Source: Streptomyces sp. NBC_00510 (GTDB lineage Bacteria > Actinomycetota > Actinomycetes > Streptomycetales > Streptomycetaceae). From it: 64,000 nt of DNA. The stretch is from positions 5,172,001 to 5,236,000 of the forward strand of contig CP107851.1 of NCBI GenBank assembly GCA_036013505.1, written 5' to 3'. Below the pieces are notes generated by a model. The model had not been told where the DNA came from. It worked only from the letters and a program-made list of their open reading frames with translations, and did not search any database. Shown here piece after piece: positions 44,245-53,207 of the stretch; within the stretch, counting starts at the first letter, position 1; each line of letters begins with the position of its first letter. The position numbers and the translations under genes were made by a program.

Positions 44245-45501
44245 CTGAACACCACGATCGCGGAGGCGCTGTCCGTCGCGCTGCTGCTCCTCGTGCTCGC
44301 CGGGGCGGTGATCCGGCCGTTCGGTCTTCCGGAGGCGGTGATCGCCGTCCCGGCCGCGGCGGTGGCCGTGGGGAGCGGGGCGATCCCGCTGGAGCACGCG
44401 CGGGAGGAGGCGGCGCGGCTGGGGCCGGTGATCGGGTTCCTGGCGGCGGTGCTGGTGCTGGCGAGGCTCTGCGACGACGAGGGGCTGTTCCGGGCAGGCG
44501 GGGCGTGGATGGCCCGGGTGGCCGCGGGGCGGCCGCGGCGGTTGCTCGGGGCGGTGTTCGCGCTGGCGTCCGCGGTGACGGCGGCGCTGAGCCTGGACGC
44601 CACCGTGGTGCTGCTGACCCCGGTGGTGTTCGCGACGGCCGCCCGGCTGGGGGTGCGGCCGAAGCCGCACGTGTACGCGTGCACGCACCTGTCCAACACC
44701 GCCTCGCTGCTGCTGCCGGTCTCGAACCTGACGAACCTGCTGGCGTTCGCGGCCAGCGGGCTGAGCTTCACCCGCTTCGCCGGGCTGATGGTGCTGCCGT
44801 GGCTGGTGGCGATCGCCGTGGAGTACGTCGTCTTCCGCCGCTGGTTCGGCGCCGACCTGGAGGCCGCCGTCGCGGTCCCGGACGGTGCCGAGGTGCCTGC
44901 GCTGCCGGTGTTCGCGCTGGTCACGGTGGTCTGCACGCTGGCGGGGTTCGTCATCACCCCGGCGCTCGGCATCGATCCCGCGTGGGCGGCCGCGGCCGGG
45001 GCGCTGGTGCTGGCCGTACGGGCGGTGGCACGGCGGCGGATGACGGTGCGCGCCGTGGCGGGGGCGGCCGGGGTGCCGTTCCTGGCGTTCGTGCTGGCGC
45101 TGGGCGTGGTGGTGCGGGCGGTGGTCGACAACGGGCTCGCCGACGTGCTGGGCCGGATCGTGCCCGGGGGCACCGGGCCGGCCGCCCTGCTCGGCGTCGC
45201 GGCGCTGGCCGCCGTCCTGGCCAACGTGATCAACAACCTGCCCGCCGTGCTGGTCCTGCTGCCGCTGACCGCGCCCGCCGGGCCCGGCGCGGTCCTCGCC
45301 GTCCTGCTCGGGGTGAACATCGGCCCCAACCTGACCTATGCGGGATCCCTGGCGACCCTGCTGTGGCGGCGTATCGTGCACCAGCACGAACACGACGTGG
45401 ACCTGAAGGAGTTCACCGTGCTCGGCCTGCTCACCGTGCCTGCGGCGCTGGGCCTTGCGGTGGTGGCACTGTGGGGTTCGCTGCACGTCCTCGGAGGCTG
45501 A
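44245..45501 (+). CDS. ArsB/SLC13-like anion permease with probable CTG start
   Basis: The product (418 residues from the CTG) has about eleven membrane helices and ArsB/NhaD-type motifs: LGPVIGFLAAVLVLARLCDDEGLF, SLDATVVLLTPVVFATA, CTHLSNTASLLLPVSNLTN, and NVINNLPAVLVLLPL near the end (some quoted in part). Substrate may be arsenite, a dicarboxylate or another anion. No ATG, GTG or TTG lies in frame before residue 17. A ribosome site GGAGGA (44231-44236) sits 8 nt before CTG 44245, and the codons between complete the first membrane helix (IAEALSVALLLLVLAGAVI). The CTG is therefore the probable start. The stop overlaps the next gene (TGATG). Confidence 0.8.
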   Translation: MNTTIAEALSVALLLLVLAGAVIRPFGLPEAVIAVPAAAVAVGSGAIPLEHAREEAARLGPVIGFLAAVLVLARLCDDEGLFRAGGAWMARVAAGRPRRLLGAVFALASAVTAALSLDATVVLLTPVVFATAARLGVRPKPHVYACTHLSNTASLLLPVSNLTNLLAFAASGLSFTRFAGLMVLPWLVAIAVEYVVFRRWFGADLEAAVAVPDGAEVPALPVFALVTVVCTLAGFVITPALGIDPAWAAAAGALVLAVRAVARRRMTVRAVAGAAGVPFLAFVLALGVVVRAVVDNGLADVLGRIVPGGTGPAALLGVAALAAVLANVINNLPAVLVLLPLTAPAGPGAVLAVLLGVNIGPNLTYAGSLATLLWRRIVHQHEHDVDLKEFTVLGLLTVPAALGLAVVALWGSLHVLGG

Positions 45502-45992
45502 TGTCCGTGATCGTGACCGCCTGGATCGCCGAAGGAACCTGGCCCGCCTGCGTCGACGCCGTCCGCGTCCACGCGCCGGAGGCCGCCGACGTCGTCCTGC
45601 TGCACGTCAGCGGCCCCGACGTCCCCGGTCTGGCGCACGCCGCCTACGCCGGGCTGCTGGGCCGCGGGCACCCGGAGAACGATCCGGGCACCCGGCTGGA
45701 GGGCCTCGGCGCGGACTCCGCGGGCCGGCTGCTGGACGCCGCCGCCCGGCGCCTGGGCCGTCCGTGCCGCCGGGAGGAGCGGTCGGGGCGGGTGGAGCGG
45801 GAGGTGGTCGCCGCCGCGGCCGGGACCGATCTGCTGGTGATGGCCCGGGACGGCGACCTCGTACGGCTCGGGCCGCGGAGCCTGGGCCCGGCGGCGCGCT
45901 TCGTCGTGGACCACGCGCCCTGCCCGGTCCTCCTGGTGTGGCCCGCGGCCGCGCCGGACGTGGCGACCCTCCCACCGCCCCCGCCCCACTGA
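45501..45992 (+). CDS. universal stress protein family protein
   Basis: The 163-residue protein has the UspA alpha/beta layout. It has a first strand SVIVTAWIAEG, VVLLHVSGPDV, a mid helix SAGRLLDAAARRLG and VVAAAAGTDLLVMARDG. The C-terminal SLGPAARFVVDHAPCPVLLVW matches the end of the family, where an ATP-binding GSxxxxV motif normally lies. Here the motif reads RLGPRSLGPAA, so nucleotide binding is uncertain. It overlaps the ArsB-like gene stop by one base (TGATG), indicating one operon, perhaps modulating the permease. Confidence 0.75.
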   Translation: MSVIVTAWIAEGTWPACVDAVRVHAPEAADVVLLHVSGPDVPGLAHAAYAGLLGRGHPENDPGTRLEGLGADSAGRLLDAAARRLGRPCRREERSGRVEREVVAAAAGTDLLVMARDGDLVRLGPRSLGPAARFVVDHAPCPVLLVWPAAAPDVATLPPPPPH

Positions 45993-45999
45993 CCCGGGC

Positions 46000-47100
46000 T
46001 CAGCCCGCGGCGCCGGGCAGCTGCTTGATGCCGTCGACGACGGAGCGGGTCAGCACCGCGGTGGTGAAGACGACCGTGCCGCGCGGTATGACCCCGTCGG
46101 GGTCCCGCTCGGCCTGGACGGTGCGCTCGCCGAGGAAGACGTGGGTCTTCGGGTCGAAGATCCACTCGGTGCGCTCTCCGGTTGTCTTCTCCAGCCGGGC
46201 CACCGCGACCCCGTGCCGGCCGGCGGCGTCCACGGCGTCGTCCACGGCGACCACGCCGGGGATCTTGGCGGCGGCCTTGTAGAGCGCGGTGGTCAGCCCG
46301 GCCGGCGGGTAGCTCTCGCCCAGCAGGTCGCCGATGGTGGTGAAGGCCTCCTGGTCGGGGCTGTTGCCCATGCCCTTCGTCTCCTCGTAGATCTTGGCCA
46401 GGAGCGTGTCGGGGTCGGTGGGCAGGGTGGTGAGGTAGTCGTAGCTCGGCGCGTTCAGGGTCGGCTCGGGCACCTTGCCCTGCTCGTCGGTGCCCGCCAG
46501 GGTGATGCCCTCCGGGCCGGTGGTGCCGGGCTCGATCAGCCAGCCGTCCCTGCCGTCGCGGGACTCCCAGGCCTGGCGCCGGTGCAGCGGGGTGCCTGCC
46601 AGGCTGGTCGTGCCGTGCACGTGCCGGACGACGGTGCCGGCCGACTTCGACTCGATGTAGACGTACTGGCCGTCGCCCACCGGCGCTGCGGGCGACTCGG
46701 CGGCGGCCAGCGAGACGGTGTCCAGCAGGTGGGCGGCGCCCTTGGGGTCCGCGGCGCCGAGACGGGTGGTCAGGGCGGGACCCGCGGCCGAGGTGCCGGA
46801 GCCGCCGCCCGTGCCGGTGCCCTCCGCACCGCCGAACACGAACAGGCCGGTCGCCAGGGCCCCGGCCAGCACGCCCGCGGTCAGCGGGACGAGGACCATG
46901 CGGCGCAGGAAGGGGTTGCGGCGCGCGGCCGGACGGGCGGCGGTGGCGGCGGTGTACGGGTCGGTGCTCGTGCCGAGGTCCTCGTGGATCCGGGTCATCA
47001 GACGCTCCTTGTGCAACTGGTGACGGTCCGCCGGCAGATCCCGCTCCACGCGCGGCAGGAGACGGGCGGTCTCCTCCCATTCCGAGGGATGGGCGTTCAT
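46000..47100 (-). CDS. CU044_5270-type membrane partner of an ECF sigma factor
   Basis: The 366-residue protein has a cytoplasmic N-terminus of about 65 residues with HQLHKERLMTRIHEDL. A single membrane helix follows (about 68-90, LVPLTAGVLAGALATGLFVF), then a long outer domain with QYVYIESKS, WESRDGRDGWLIEPG and YEETKGMGNSPDQEAF. This layout is that of the CU044_5270 family, which sits next to ECF sigma genes and is proposed to act like an anti-sigma or sensor. Its ATG overlaps the sigma gene stop (ATGA), supporting a functional pair. It lacks a classical zinc-binding anti-sigma HxxxCxxC motif. Confidence 0.8.
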   Translation of the reverse strand: MNAHPSEWEETARLLPRVERDLPADRHQLHKERLMTRIHEDLGTSTDPYTAATAARPAARRNPFLRRMVLVPLTAGVLAGALATGLFVFGGAEGTGTGGGSGTSAAGPALTTRLGAADPKGAAHLLDTVSLAAAESPAAPVGDGQYVYIESKSAGTVVRHVHGTTSLAGTPLHRRQAWESRDGRDGWLIEPGTTGPEGITLAGTDEQGKVPEPTLNAPSYDYLTTLPTDPDTLLAKIYEETKGMGNSPDQEAFTTIGDLLGESYPPAGLTTALYKAAAKIPGVVAVDDAVDAAGRHGVAVARLEKTTGERTEWIFDPKTHVFLGERTVQAERDPDGVIPRGTVVFTTAVLTRSVVDGIKQLPGAAG

Positions 47101-47726
47101 CGGATTCCTTCCTGTGCGGGCCGGACCGCGTTCGTGCGGTCCCCTTCTGTCTGTCGGCGGCGGGCGGCGGGTTCCATCTCCGCGTCGGCGAGCTTGCGCA
47201 GTCTCGTGCGGGCCCGGGACAACCGGGACCGCACGGTGCCGACCGGGATGCCGAGGGCCTCGGCGGCCTCGGTGTACTCCAGGCCCTCCCACAGGCACAG
47301 CGTCAGCACCTCGCGCTCGGGACGGCGCAGCCGGGCGAGGGCGGTGAGGACGGCGGAGATGCGGCGCCGGTCGTCGAGCCGGCCGGCCACGAGGTCGGCG
47401 TGGTCGGGCACTTCGAGCGCGGCGGCCCCCGCCTGGGCGCCGGCGGCGACCGCGGCCCGGTAACGGCGGTTGCCGCGGCAGTGGTTGCGCGCGATGTTCG
47501 TGGCGACGCCCAGCAGCCACGGCCGCAGCGAGCCCCCTTCGGGGTCGACGCGCTCACGCAGCCGCCAGGCCTCCAGGAAGGTGGCCGACATCACGTCCTC
47601 GGCGACCGACCAGTCGGCGGTCAGCCGGAAGGCGTGGTTGTAGACGGTACGGGCGTACGCGTCGAACAGTTCCGCGAAGGCGGCGGGGTCCCCGTCCCGT
47701 ACCCGGGTCCGTACATGAGTGGTCAC
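47097..47726 (-). CDS. ECF-type RNA polymerase sigma factor
   Basis: The 209-residue protein has sigma region 2 (AFRLTADWSVAEDVMSATFLEAW, quoted in part) and region 4. Region 4 has the HTH LEYTEAAEALGIPVGTVRSR and the following LSRARTRLRKL. A basic, disordered tail of about 25 residues ends the protein. It directs RNA polymerase to a specific promoter set; the targets are unknown. The downstream membrane protein is coupled by a 4-bp overlap. The GTG start has GAGG directly adjacent, too close to serve as a normal ribosome site, so translation may be leaderless. Confidence 0.9.
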   Translation of the reverse strand: MTTHVRTRVRDGDPAAFAELFDAYARTVYNHAFRLTADWSVAEDVMSATFLEAWRLRERVDPEGGSLRPWLLGVATNIARNHCRGNRRYRAAVAAGAQAGAAALEVPDHADLVAGRLDDRRRISAVLTALARLRRPEREVLTLCLWEGLEYTEAAEALGIPVGTVRSRLSRARTRLRKLADAEMEPAARRRQTEGDRTNAVRPAQEGIR

Positions 47727-47772
47727 CTCTGTCGGCTGTCCGTCCGTCCCCCGCGGGTTCCCGTGACGTGCG

Positions 47773-48621
47773 TCACGCGGCGACGCCGTCGGGTGCCGCG
47801 GGCGCGAAGGGCATCAGCTCGTCCTGGCCGGGCCGCACCACCCCGAAGGTGCTCTCGGGGACCTCGTGCCACGCGTCCGGCACGTCGCCCAGGGGCTCGG
47901 ACACCACGAGCCGGGTCTGCGCCGACACGCCCTGCAGGAACCACAGGTCCGGGTGGAGCTCCCGCAGCGTGTCCACCTTGCTGCTGTAGAACAGCGACCG
48001 CGACGCGTGCTCGCTGGAGTAGCGGAAGGCCCACAGGCTCTCCCCGTCGCTGACCGCCACCGTCATCTGGACGGGGAACTCGACCCCGTGCTCGTGCCCG
48101 GTCCGCTCCACCAGCCCGGCCATCCGCGACACGGCGCCGGGCACGTCCTGGTCGAGACCGAAGGTGAGGGCGAGGAAGAACATCACCTCGGAGTCCGTCG
48201 AGCCCTCGATGGAGGAGAACAGCGCCGGGTCGACGGCGAGCGAGAGGTCGCGGCGCAGCCGGTGGAAGTCGGTGATCGCGCCGTTGTGCATCCACAGCCA
48301 GCGGCCGTGCCGGAAGGGGTGGCAGTTGGTCTGCTGGATCGCGGTGCCGGTGGAGGCCCGTACGTGGGCGAAGAACAGCGGCGAGGCGACGTGGCGGGAG
48401 ATCTCCCGCAGGTTGCGGTTGTTCCACGCGGGCCCGATGTCCCGGATGACCGCCGGGGTCTCCAGGTCCGTGGCGTACCAGCCGATCCCGAAACCGTCCC
48501 CGTTGGTCGTCTCGACCCCCATCCGGGAGTGCAGGCTCTGGTCGATCAGCGAGTGCCGCGGTTTGTAGAGGATGTTGTCGAGCAGCATGGGCGTGCCCGA
48601 GTAGGCGAGCCACCGGCACAT
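47773..48621 (-). CDS. EgtC-like class II glutamine amidotransferase
   Basis: The 282-residue protein starts MCRWLAYSGTP. The catalytic Cys2 is therefore exposed once Met is removed, as in N-terminal-nucleophile amidotransferases. NGDGFGIGWYA, PLFFAHVRASTG, NCHPFRHGRWLWMHNGAI and SIEGSTDSEVMFF match the glutamine site of the EgtC/YafJ family. EgtC hydrolyses gamma-glutamyl-hercynylcysteine sulfoxide in ergothioneine synthesis, but no other egt gene is nearby, so this is probably a stand-alone paralogue acting on another gamma-glutamyl compound. The ATG follows GGAAGGG. Confidence 0.85.
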   Translation of the reverse strand: MCRWLAYSGTPMLLDNILYKPRHSLIDQSLHSRMGVETTNGDGFGIGWYATDLETPAVIRDIGPAWNNRNLREISRHVASPLFFAHVRASTGTAIQQTNCHPFRHGRWLWMHNGAITDFHRLRRDLSLAVDPALFSSIEGSTDSEVMFFLALTFGLDQDVPGAVSRMAGLVERTGHEHGVEFPVQMTVAVSDGESLWAFRYSSEHASRSLFYSSKVDTLRELHPDLWFLQGVSAQTRLVVSEPLGDVPDAWHEVPESTFGVVRPGQDELMPFAPAAPDGVAA

Positions 48622-48670
48622 GTCGCACCATTCCCTTCCTCGTCCGCCGTCCCCGGGCGTCCGGCCGTCC

Positions 48671-51097
48671 TCAGGCGTCGGCCAGGGCGACCTCCGCCCA
48701 GATCGTCTTGCCCTCCTGGGTGTGACGCGTCCCCCAGCGTTCGGTGACCTGCGCCACCAGCAGCAGTCCGCGGCCGCCCTCGTCGAAGACCCGGGCCCGG
48801 CGCAGGTGCGGCGCGGTGCCGCTGCCGTCGGAGACCTCGACGATGAGCGTGGAGTTGTGGATGACGCGCAGCCCGATGGGCTGGGTTCCGTACCGGATGG
48901 CGTTGGTGACGAGTTCGCTGACCACCAGCTCCGCGGTGTACGTGATGTCCTCCATCCCCCACTCGGCCAGCCGGCGGGTGACCTCGGCGCGGACGCCGGC
49001 CACCGCCGCGGGCTCGGCGGGCACGTCCCAGCTGACGACCTGGGAGGCGTCCAGCACCTTGGTGCGGGCGACGACCAGGGCGACGTCGTCGTCCGGGGGT
49101 TCGGGGACGAGGGCCACCAGGCTCTCGCAGACGGACTCCAGGGAGCGGGCGGGCCGGGTGAGCGCGTGGCGGAGCCCGGCCATGCCCGTGTCGACGTCCC
49201 GGTCGGCGGTGGCGATGAGGCCGTTGGTGTAGAGCACGAGGAGGCTGTCAGGGTCGAGTGCGCACTCGACGGTCTCGAAGGGCAGCCCGCCCAGCCCGAG
49301 CGGGGGTCCGGGCGGCAGGTCGAGGAAGTGCGCGCCGCCGTCCGGCGCGGTCAGTACCGGCGGGGGGTGGCCCGCGCTGGCGGCGGTGCACATCCGTGAG
49401 ACCGGGTCGTAGACCAGGTACAGGCAGGTGGCGACGAGGTCGGTGACGAGGTTCTCGCCGTCCCCCTCGGTGACCTCTTCCCCGGCGAGGTGGGCGACCA
49501 GGTCGTCGAGGTGCACGAGCAGCTCGTCGGGCGGCAGGTCGACGTCGGCGAGGGTCCGCACGGCCGTCCGCAGCCGTCCCATGGTGGCGGAGGCGCGCAG
49601 CCCGTGGCCGACCACGTCGCCCGCGACCAGCGCGACCCGGGCCCCGGACAGCGGGATCACGTCGAACCAGTCACCGCCCACGCCCGCGCCGCTGCCCGCG
49701 GGCAGGTAGCGCGAGGCGACCTCCACCGCCTCCTGCCGGCCGAGCCGCTGCGGCAGCAGGCTGCGCTGGAGGGCCAGGGCGGTGGTGCGTTCGCGGGTGT
49801 AGCGGCGGGCGTTGTCGACGGCGACCGCGGCCCGGGCGCCGATCTCCTCGGCGACCTGCAGGTCGTCCTCGTCGAAGGGGTCGGGTCTGCGGTGCCGGGC
49901 GAGCACGGCGACACCGAGCGTGATGCCGCGGGCCCGCAGCGGGATGACCATCACCGAGTGGATCCCGTGCCGCCGCAGCATCCGGGCGCGCCCCGGGTCG
50001 CCCGCGGCCCAGACGTCGATGGCCCGGTCCACGGTGCCGTGCAGCGAGGCGCGGCCGGTGACGAGGGAGCGGGTGGGCGGGGAGTCCGCCGGGTAGTGGT
50101 CCAGTTCCCCGGTCGCGGTCACCGACTCGGGCATGCCGGGCAGGACGGACTGCTGGGCGGCGCGGCGGAGGGCGACGCCGGGGTCGCCGGCCTTCGGCTC
50201 CACCCCGCGGAACAGCGGGTCGAGCAGGTCGACGGTCGCGAAGTCGGCGAGGTTGCCCACCACGACGTCGGCCATCTCCTGGGCGGTGCGGCCCACGTCC
50301 AGCGTGCTGCCGATCCGGGTGCTGACCTCGTTGAGCAGGGCCAGCCGCTCCCGCGCCAGGTACTGCTCGGTGGTGTCGACGGCGGTGAGCTGGACGCGGG
50401 GGGTGCGCCGCAGCGGATCGGCGAGCGGGGAGAGCATGACCGACCAGGTGCGCGGCGCCGGTGCCGTCCGTGAGCGGATGCGCAGGTGCAGGTCGTGGGA
50501 CTCACCGCTGGCCAGGACGTGCCGCACGCCCTCCTCGACGGCCTCGCCCGCGCTGCCGGGCAGGAACTCCGAGGGCCGTCTGCCCCGCATCTGCTCCTCG
50601 GTGCGTCCGGTCTCGCGCTGCATGCCCTTGCTGGTGCGCAGGGTCCGCAGCTCGTTGTCGAAGATCGCCATGGGCAGGGTGGACTGGTCGAAGGCCTCCT
50701 CGACCACGCTGTCCACCGCCCCCCAGTGCCGCCGGTCCACCGGGGAGGCCACGACGAGCCGCTGCGGCCGGCCGCGGCCGTCCAGCGACGGGTAGACCCG
50801 CACGGAGACGTCCAGGTGGCGCCCGTCCCGGCGGCGCAGCACCGATCTGCCGCCCCAGCCGAAGGGCATCGCGAGCAACCACTCGGTGGACCGGGCGGCG
50901 TCCGAGCCGAGCAGCCGGGCGGCGGGCTGCCCCACGACCTCGTCGTGCCCGTACCCGAGCAGCCGCTCGGCCTCGCTGCTCCAGCCGGTGATGATGCCGT
51001 GGGCGTCCACGACGGCCGTGGCGGGTACGGCCGGTTCGGGCCGGGGAGGGAGGCCGCCGTCGAAGTCGTCGTCGAGGCTGGAATCTCGCATCGCCAT
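48671..51097 (-). CDS. PAS-PAS-GAF SpoIIE phosphatase with C-terminal HATPase
   Basis: The 808-residue protein contains two PAS domains (about 20-130 and 135-255, VDAHGIITGWSSEAERLLGY) and a GAF domain (about 260-430). A SpoIIE/PP2C-type phosphatase follows (about 455-660), with metal-binding Asp residues in VGGDWFDVI, AGDVVGHG and DDDVALVV. The final HATPase domain (about 685-805) is of the RsbW/SpoIIAB kind, with ELVVSELVTNAIRYG and GRGLLLVAQV. It joins both halves of a partner-switching module in one protein and probably controls an anti-sigma antagonist according to a small ligand or redox signal. Starts at 51097 and 51091 are equally possible. Confidence 0.88.
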   Translation of the reverse strand: MAMRDSSLDDDFDGGLPPRPEPAVPATAVVDAHGIITGWSSEAERLLGYGHDEVVGQPAARLLGSDAARSTEWLLAMPFGWGGRSVLRRRDGRHLDVSVRVYPSLDGRGRPQRLVVASPVDRRHWGAVDSVVEEAFDQSTLPMAIFDNELRTLRTSKGMQRETGRTEEQMRGRRPSEFLPGSAGEAVEEGVRHVLASGESHDLHLRIRSRTAPAPRTWSVMLSPLADPLRRTPRVQLTAVDTTEQYLARERLALLNEVSTRIGSTLDVGRTAQEMADVVVGNLADFATVDLLDPLFRGVEPKAGDPGVALRRAAQQSVLPGMPESVTATGELDHYPADSPPTRSLVTGRASLHGTVDRAIDVWAAGDPGRARMLRRHGIHSVMVIPLRARGITLGVAVLARHRRPDPFDEDDLQVAEEIGARAAVAVDNARRYTRERTTALALQRSLLPQRLGRQEAVEVASRYLPAGSGAGVGGDWFDVIPLSGARVALVAGDVVGHGLRASATMGRLRTAVRTLADVDLPPDELLVHLDDLVAHLAGEEVTEGDGENLVTDLVATCLYLVYDPVSRMCTAASAGHPPPVLTAPDGGAHFLDLPPGPPLGLGGLPFETVECALDPDSLLVLYTNGLIATADRDVDTGMAGLRHALTRPARSLESVCESLVALVPEPPDDDVALVVARTKVLDASQVVSWDVPAEPAAVAGVRAEVTRRLAEWGMEDITYTAELVVSELVTNAIRYGTQPIGLRVIHNSTLIVEVSDGSGTAPHLRRARVFDEGGRGLLLVAQVTERWGTRHTQEGKTIWAEVALADA

Positions 51098-51209
51098 CCG
51101 TCGCCGTTCTCGCCCGTCCTCTCCCGGCCCCCTCCGGGAGGCGGCTGCCTGGGCCCTCCTCCACTTCTACCGCTCCTGGAGCGTGCCCGCAGGTCGGCGC
51201 CGGCCCGGT

Positions 51210-51734
51210 TCAGCGCGAGGCCGCGCCGGGCACGACGCCGCCGCAGCGTACGGGCGGGAGGGCGCCGTCGCCGCCGGCGAGGACGACCTCGGCGGTGCCC
51301 TCGTGGCCCTCGGCGTAGGCGGCGGTGCAGACCACCTGGCGCACGGCGTCGTCCTTCAGGCGCCGCACGGGGAACGGCAGCGTGACCCGGATGGTGCCCC
51401 GGGACGACGTGACGTCCACCGGCCCGGCGGAGGCGGGCAGCCCGGTGCCGAGTCCCGCCGCGCGCTCCTCGGGGGCGGGGCCGTCCAGCAGCACCGTCAG
51501 GACCTTCACGGCCGCTATCGGCGGGGCCTGCGCGTCGTCCTCGGTCGCGCGCAGGACGGGCGTCAGGCGTCCCTCGGGGGAGAGGAAGAAGAGCGTCAGC
51601 CGGTCCGGTGTCCCGGGGAAGGCGTCGACGGTGGCCGGGCCGCCCGCCTCGACGACCCCGGATCCCGGGACCCCGCAGCCGGCCAGCAGGGCCGCCGCGG
51701 TGAGGAGCGGGACCGGGACGGACCGGCGTCTCAC
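51210..51734 (-). CDS. GerMN-domain lipoprotein
   Basis: The 174-residue product has a lipoprotein signal (lipobox LLAGC, lipidation at Cys20). One GerMN-like domain follows, with DRLTLFFLSPEGRLTPVLR, KVLTVLLDGPAPEERAAGL (each in part) and IRVTLPFPVRRLKDDAVRQVVCTAA. GerMN domains occur in spore-germination and LpqB-type lipoproteins. The GTG start overlaps the kinase stop as GTGA, so it is translated with the two-component system. This resembles the MtrA-MtrB-LpqB order in a shorter form, suggesting that the lipoprotein modulates the sensor kinase outside the membrane. Confidence 0.8.
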   Translation of the reverse strand: MRRRSVPVPLLTAAALLAGCGVPGSGVVEAGGPATVDAFPGTPDRLTLFFLSPEGRLTPVLRATEDDAQAPPIAAVKVLTVLLDGPAPEERAAGLGTGLPASAGPVDVTSSRGTIRVTLPFPVRRLKDDAVRQVVCTAAYAEGHEGTAEVVLAGGDGALPPVRCGGVVPGAASR

Positions 51735-53200
51735 GGTGCCGCCTCCGCGGCCGTACGGGGAGTGCCCAGCGGCATCCGCACGGTGAGGACGGCGCCGCCG
51801 TGCGGGCCGTTGGCGGCGCGGACCGTGCCGCCGTGCAGGCGGACGTTCTCCAGGGTGATGGCCAGGCCCAGGCCGCTGCCCGCGGAGCGGGTGCGGGCCG
51901 CGTCGGCCTTGTAGAAGCGGTCGAAGATGTGCGGCAGGACGTCCGGGGCGATGCCGGGGCCGCTGTCGGAGACCTCGACGGCGAACCGGGCCTGCCCGCC
52001 GTCGGGCATCTCGGCGTGCAGCCGCACCTGGACGGGGGCGCTGCCGTGACGCAGCGCGTTCCCGACGAGGTTGGCGACCACGACGTCGAAGCGCCGCGGG
52101 TCGAGCCGGGCCCGGATGCCCGGGGGCAGTTCGGTGGCGACCTGCGCGGGATCCGTCCAGTGCCGGGTCGCCAGGGTCTTGCGGATGGTCTCGGCGACGT
52201 CGACCTCGTCGGCGTTGAGCTCGGCGGCCTTCGCGTCGAAGCGGGAGATCTCGATCAGGTCCTCGACCAGGACGGCGAGCTTGCCGGTCTCGGCGCTGAC
52301 GAGGCGGACGGCGGCGGCGGTGTCCGGCGCGAGCCGGTCGGCGTCCTCGTCGAGCACCTCGGTGACGGCGAGCATCCCGGCCAGCGGGGTGCGCAGTTCG
52401 TGCGAGACGTCGGAGGCGAATCGGCGGGCCCGGGCCTCGGCGCGGCGCAACTCGTCCACCGTCCGCTCCAGTTGCAGCGCCGAGTCGTTGAAGGTGTACG
52501 CGAGGTCGGCGAGTTCGTCGCTGCCCTTGACGGGGATGCGGGTGTCGAGCTCGCCGCGGCCCATGCGCTGCGCCGCCGTGCGCAGGTCGCGGACCGGGCG
52601 GAGCACGCTGCGGGCGGCGAGCAGGGCGGGGACGAGGGCGATGACCAGCGCGGGCAGGGATCCGTCGCGGGCGGCGGTGAGCATCGCCCGGATGTCGTCC
52701 TCCTCCGTGGTCAGCGGCATCACGGCGTAGAGCACGAGCCCGCTGGCGCGGGCGGACAGCCCGGTCTTGAAGACGGTCGGCACGGCCATCGTCAGCCAGG
52801 GGGTGCCGTCCTTGTCGACCCGCTGGAAGACGCCGCGGGGACTGGCCAGGGCGGCGCGGCGCAGCTCGGGCGTGATGACGGTGGAGACGGGGCTTGTGCC
52901 GGAGGAGACCCGCATCGAGCCGTACTCGGCGAACACCACCCAGGTGTGCGGCTTGCCCTTGCGGGCGATGTCGCGCAGCACCTCCTGGAGGGCCAGGCGG
53001 TCCATAGGGAGCGTGGTGCCGACGGTGCCCGCCTGCTCGCGGAAGGAGGAGACGGCGGTGTCCTGGGCCTGTTCGAGGATGGCGTTGCGCGCCTCGCGGT
53101 ACGTGAGGGCCGCGGTGGTGCCCGCGCTGACGGCGGCGACGAGCAGGAAGGCCAGCACCAGCCGGGTGCGCAGCCCGATCCGGGCCCTCCAGCGGATCAC
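51731..53200 (-). CDS. membrane sensor histidine kinase
   Basis: The 489-residue kinase has two membrane helices (about 12-33 and 182-200) flanking an outer sensor of about 145 residues, then a HAMP domain. HisKA carries His267 in FASDVSHELRTPLAGML. The ATPase domain has an N-box VVANLVGNALRHG, a G1 box DSGPGIAPD and a G2 box GSGLGLAITLENV. It is encoded 7 bp downstream of its response regulator, and a lipoprotein gene overlaps its end. The signal is unknown. The neighbouring peptidoglycan genes upstream (femAB-like and murJ) suggest envelope-related sensing. Confidence 0.9.
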   Translation of the reverse strand: MIRWRARIGLRTRLVLAFLLVAAVSAGTTAALTYREARNAILEQAQDTAVSSFREQAGTVGTTLPMDRLALQEVLRDIARKGKPHTWVVFAEYGSMRVSSGTSPVSTVITPELRRAALASPRGVFQRVDKDGTPWLTMAVPTVFKTGLSARASGLVLYAVMPLTTEEDDIRAMLTAARDGSLPALVIALVPALLAARSVLRPVRDLRTAAQRMGRGELDTRIPVKGSDELADLAYTFNDSALQLERTVDELRRAEARARRFASDVSHELRTPLAGMLAVTEVLDEDADRLAPDTAAAVRLVSAETGKLAVLVEDLIEISRFDAKAAELNADEVDVAETIRKTLATRHWTDPAQVATELPPGIRARLDPRRFDVVVANLVGNALRHGSAPVQVRLHAEMPDGGQARFAVEVSDSGPGIAPDVLPHIFDRFYKADAARTRSAGSGLGLAITLENVRLHGGTVRAANGPHGGAVLTVRMPLGTPRTAAEAAP

Positions 53201-53207
53201 CGGCGGC

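Noticed and set aside
47773..48621. Member of an ergothioneine operon (egtC)
   Set aside because: No egtA, egtB, egtD or egtE is nearby, so only a family-level name is given.
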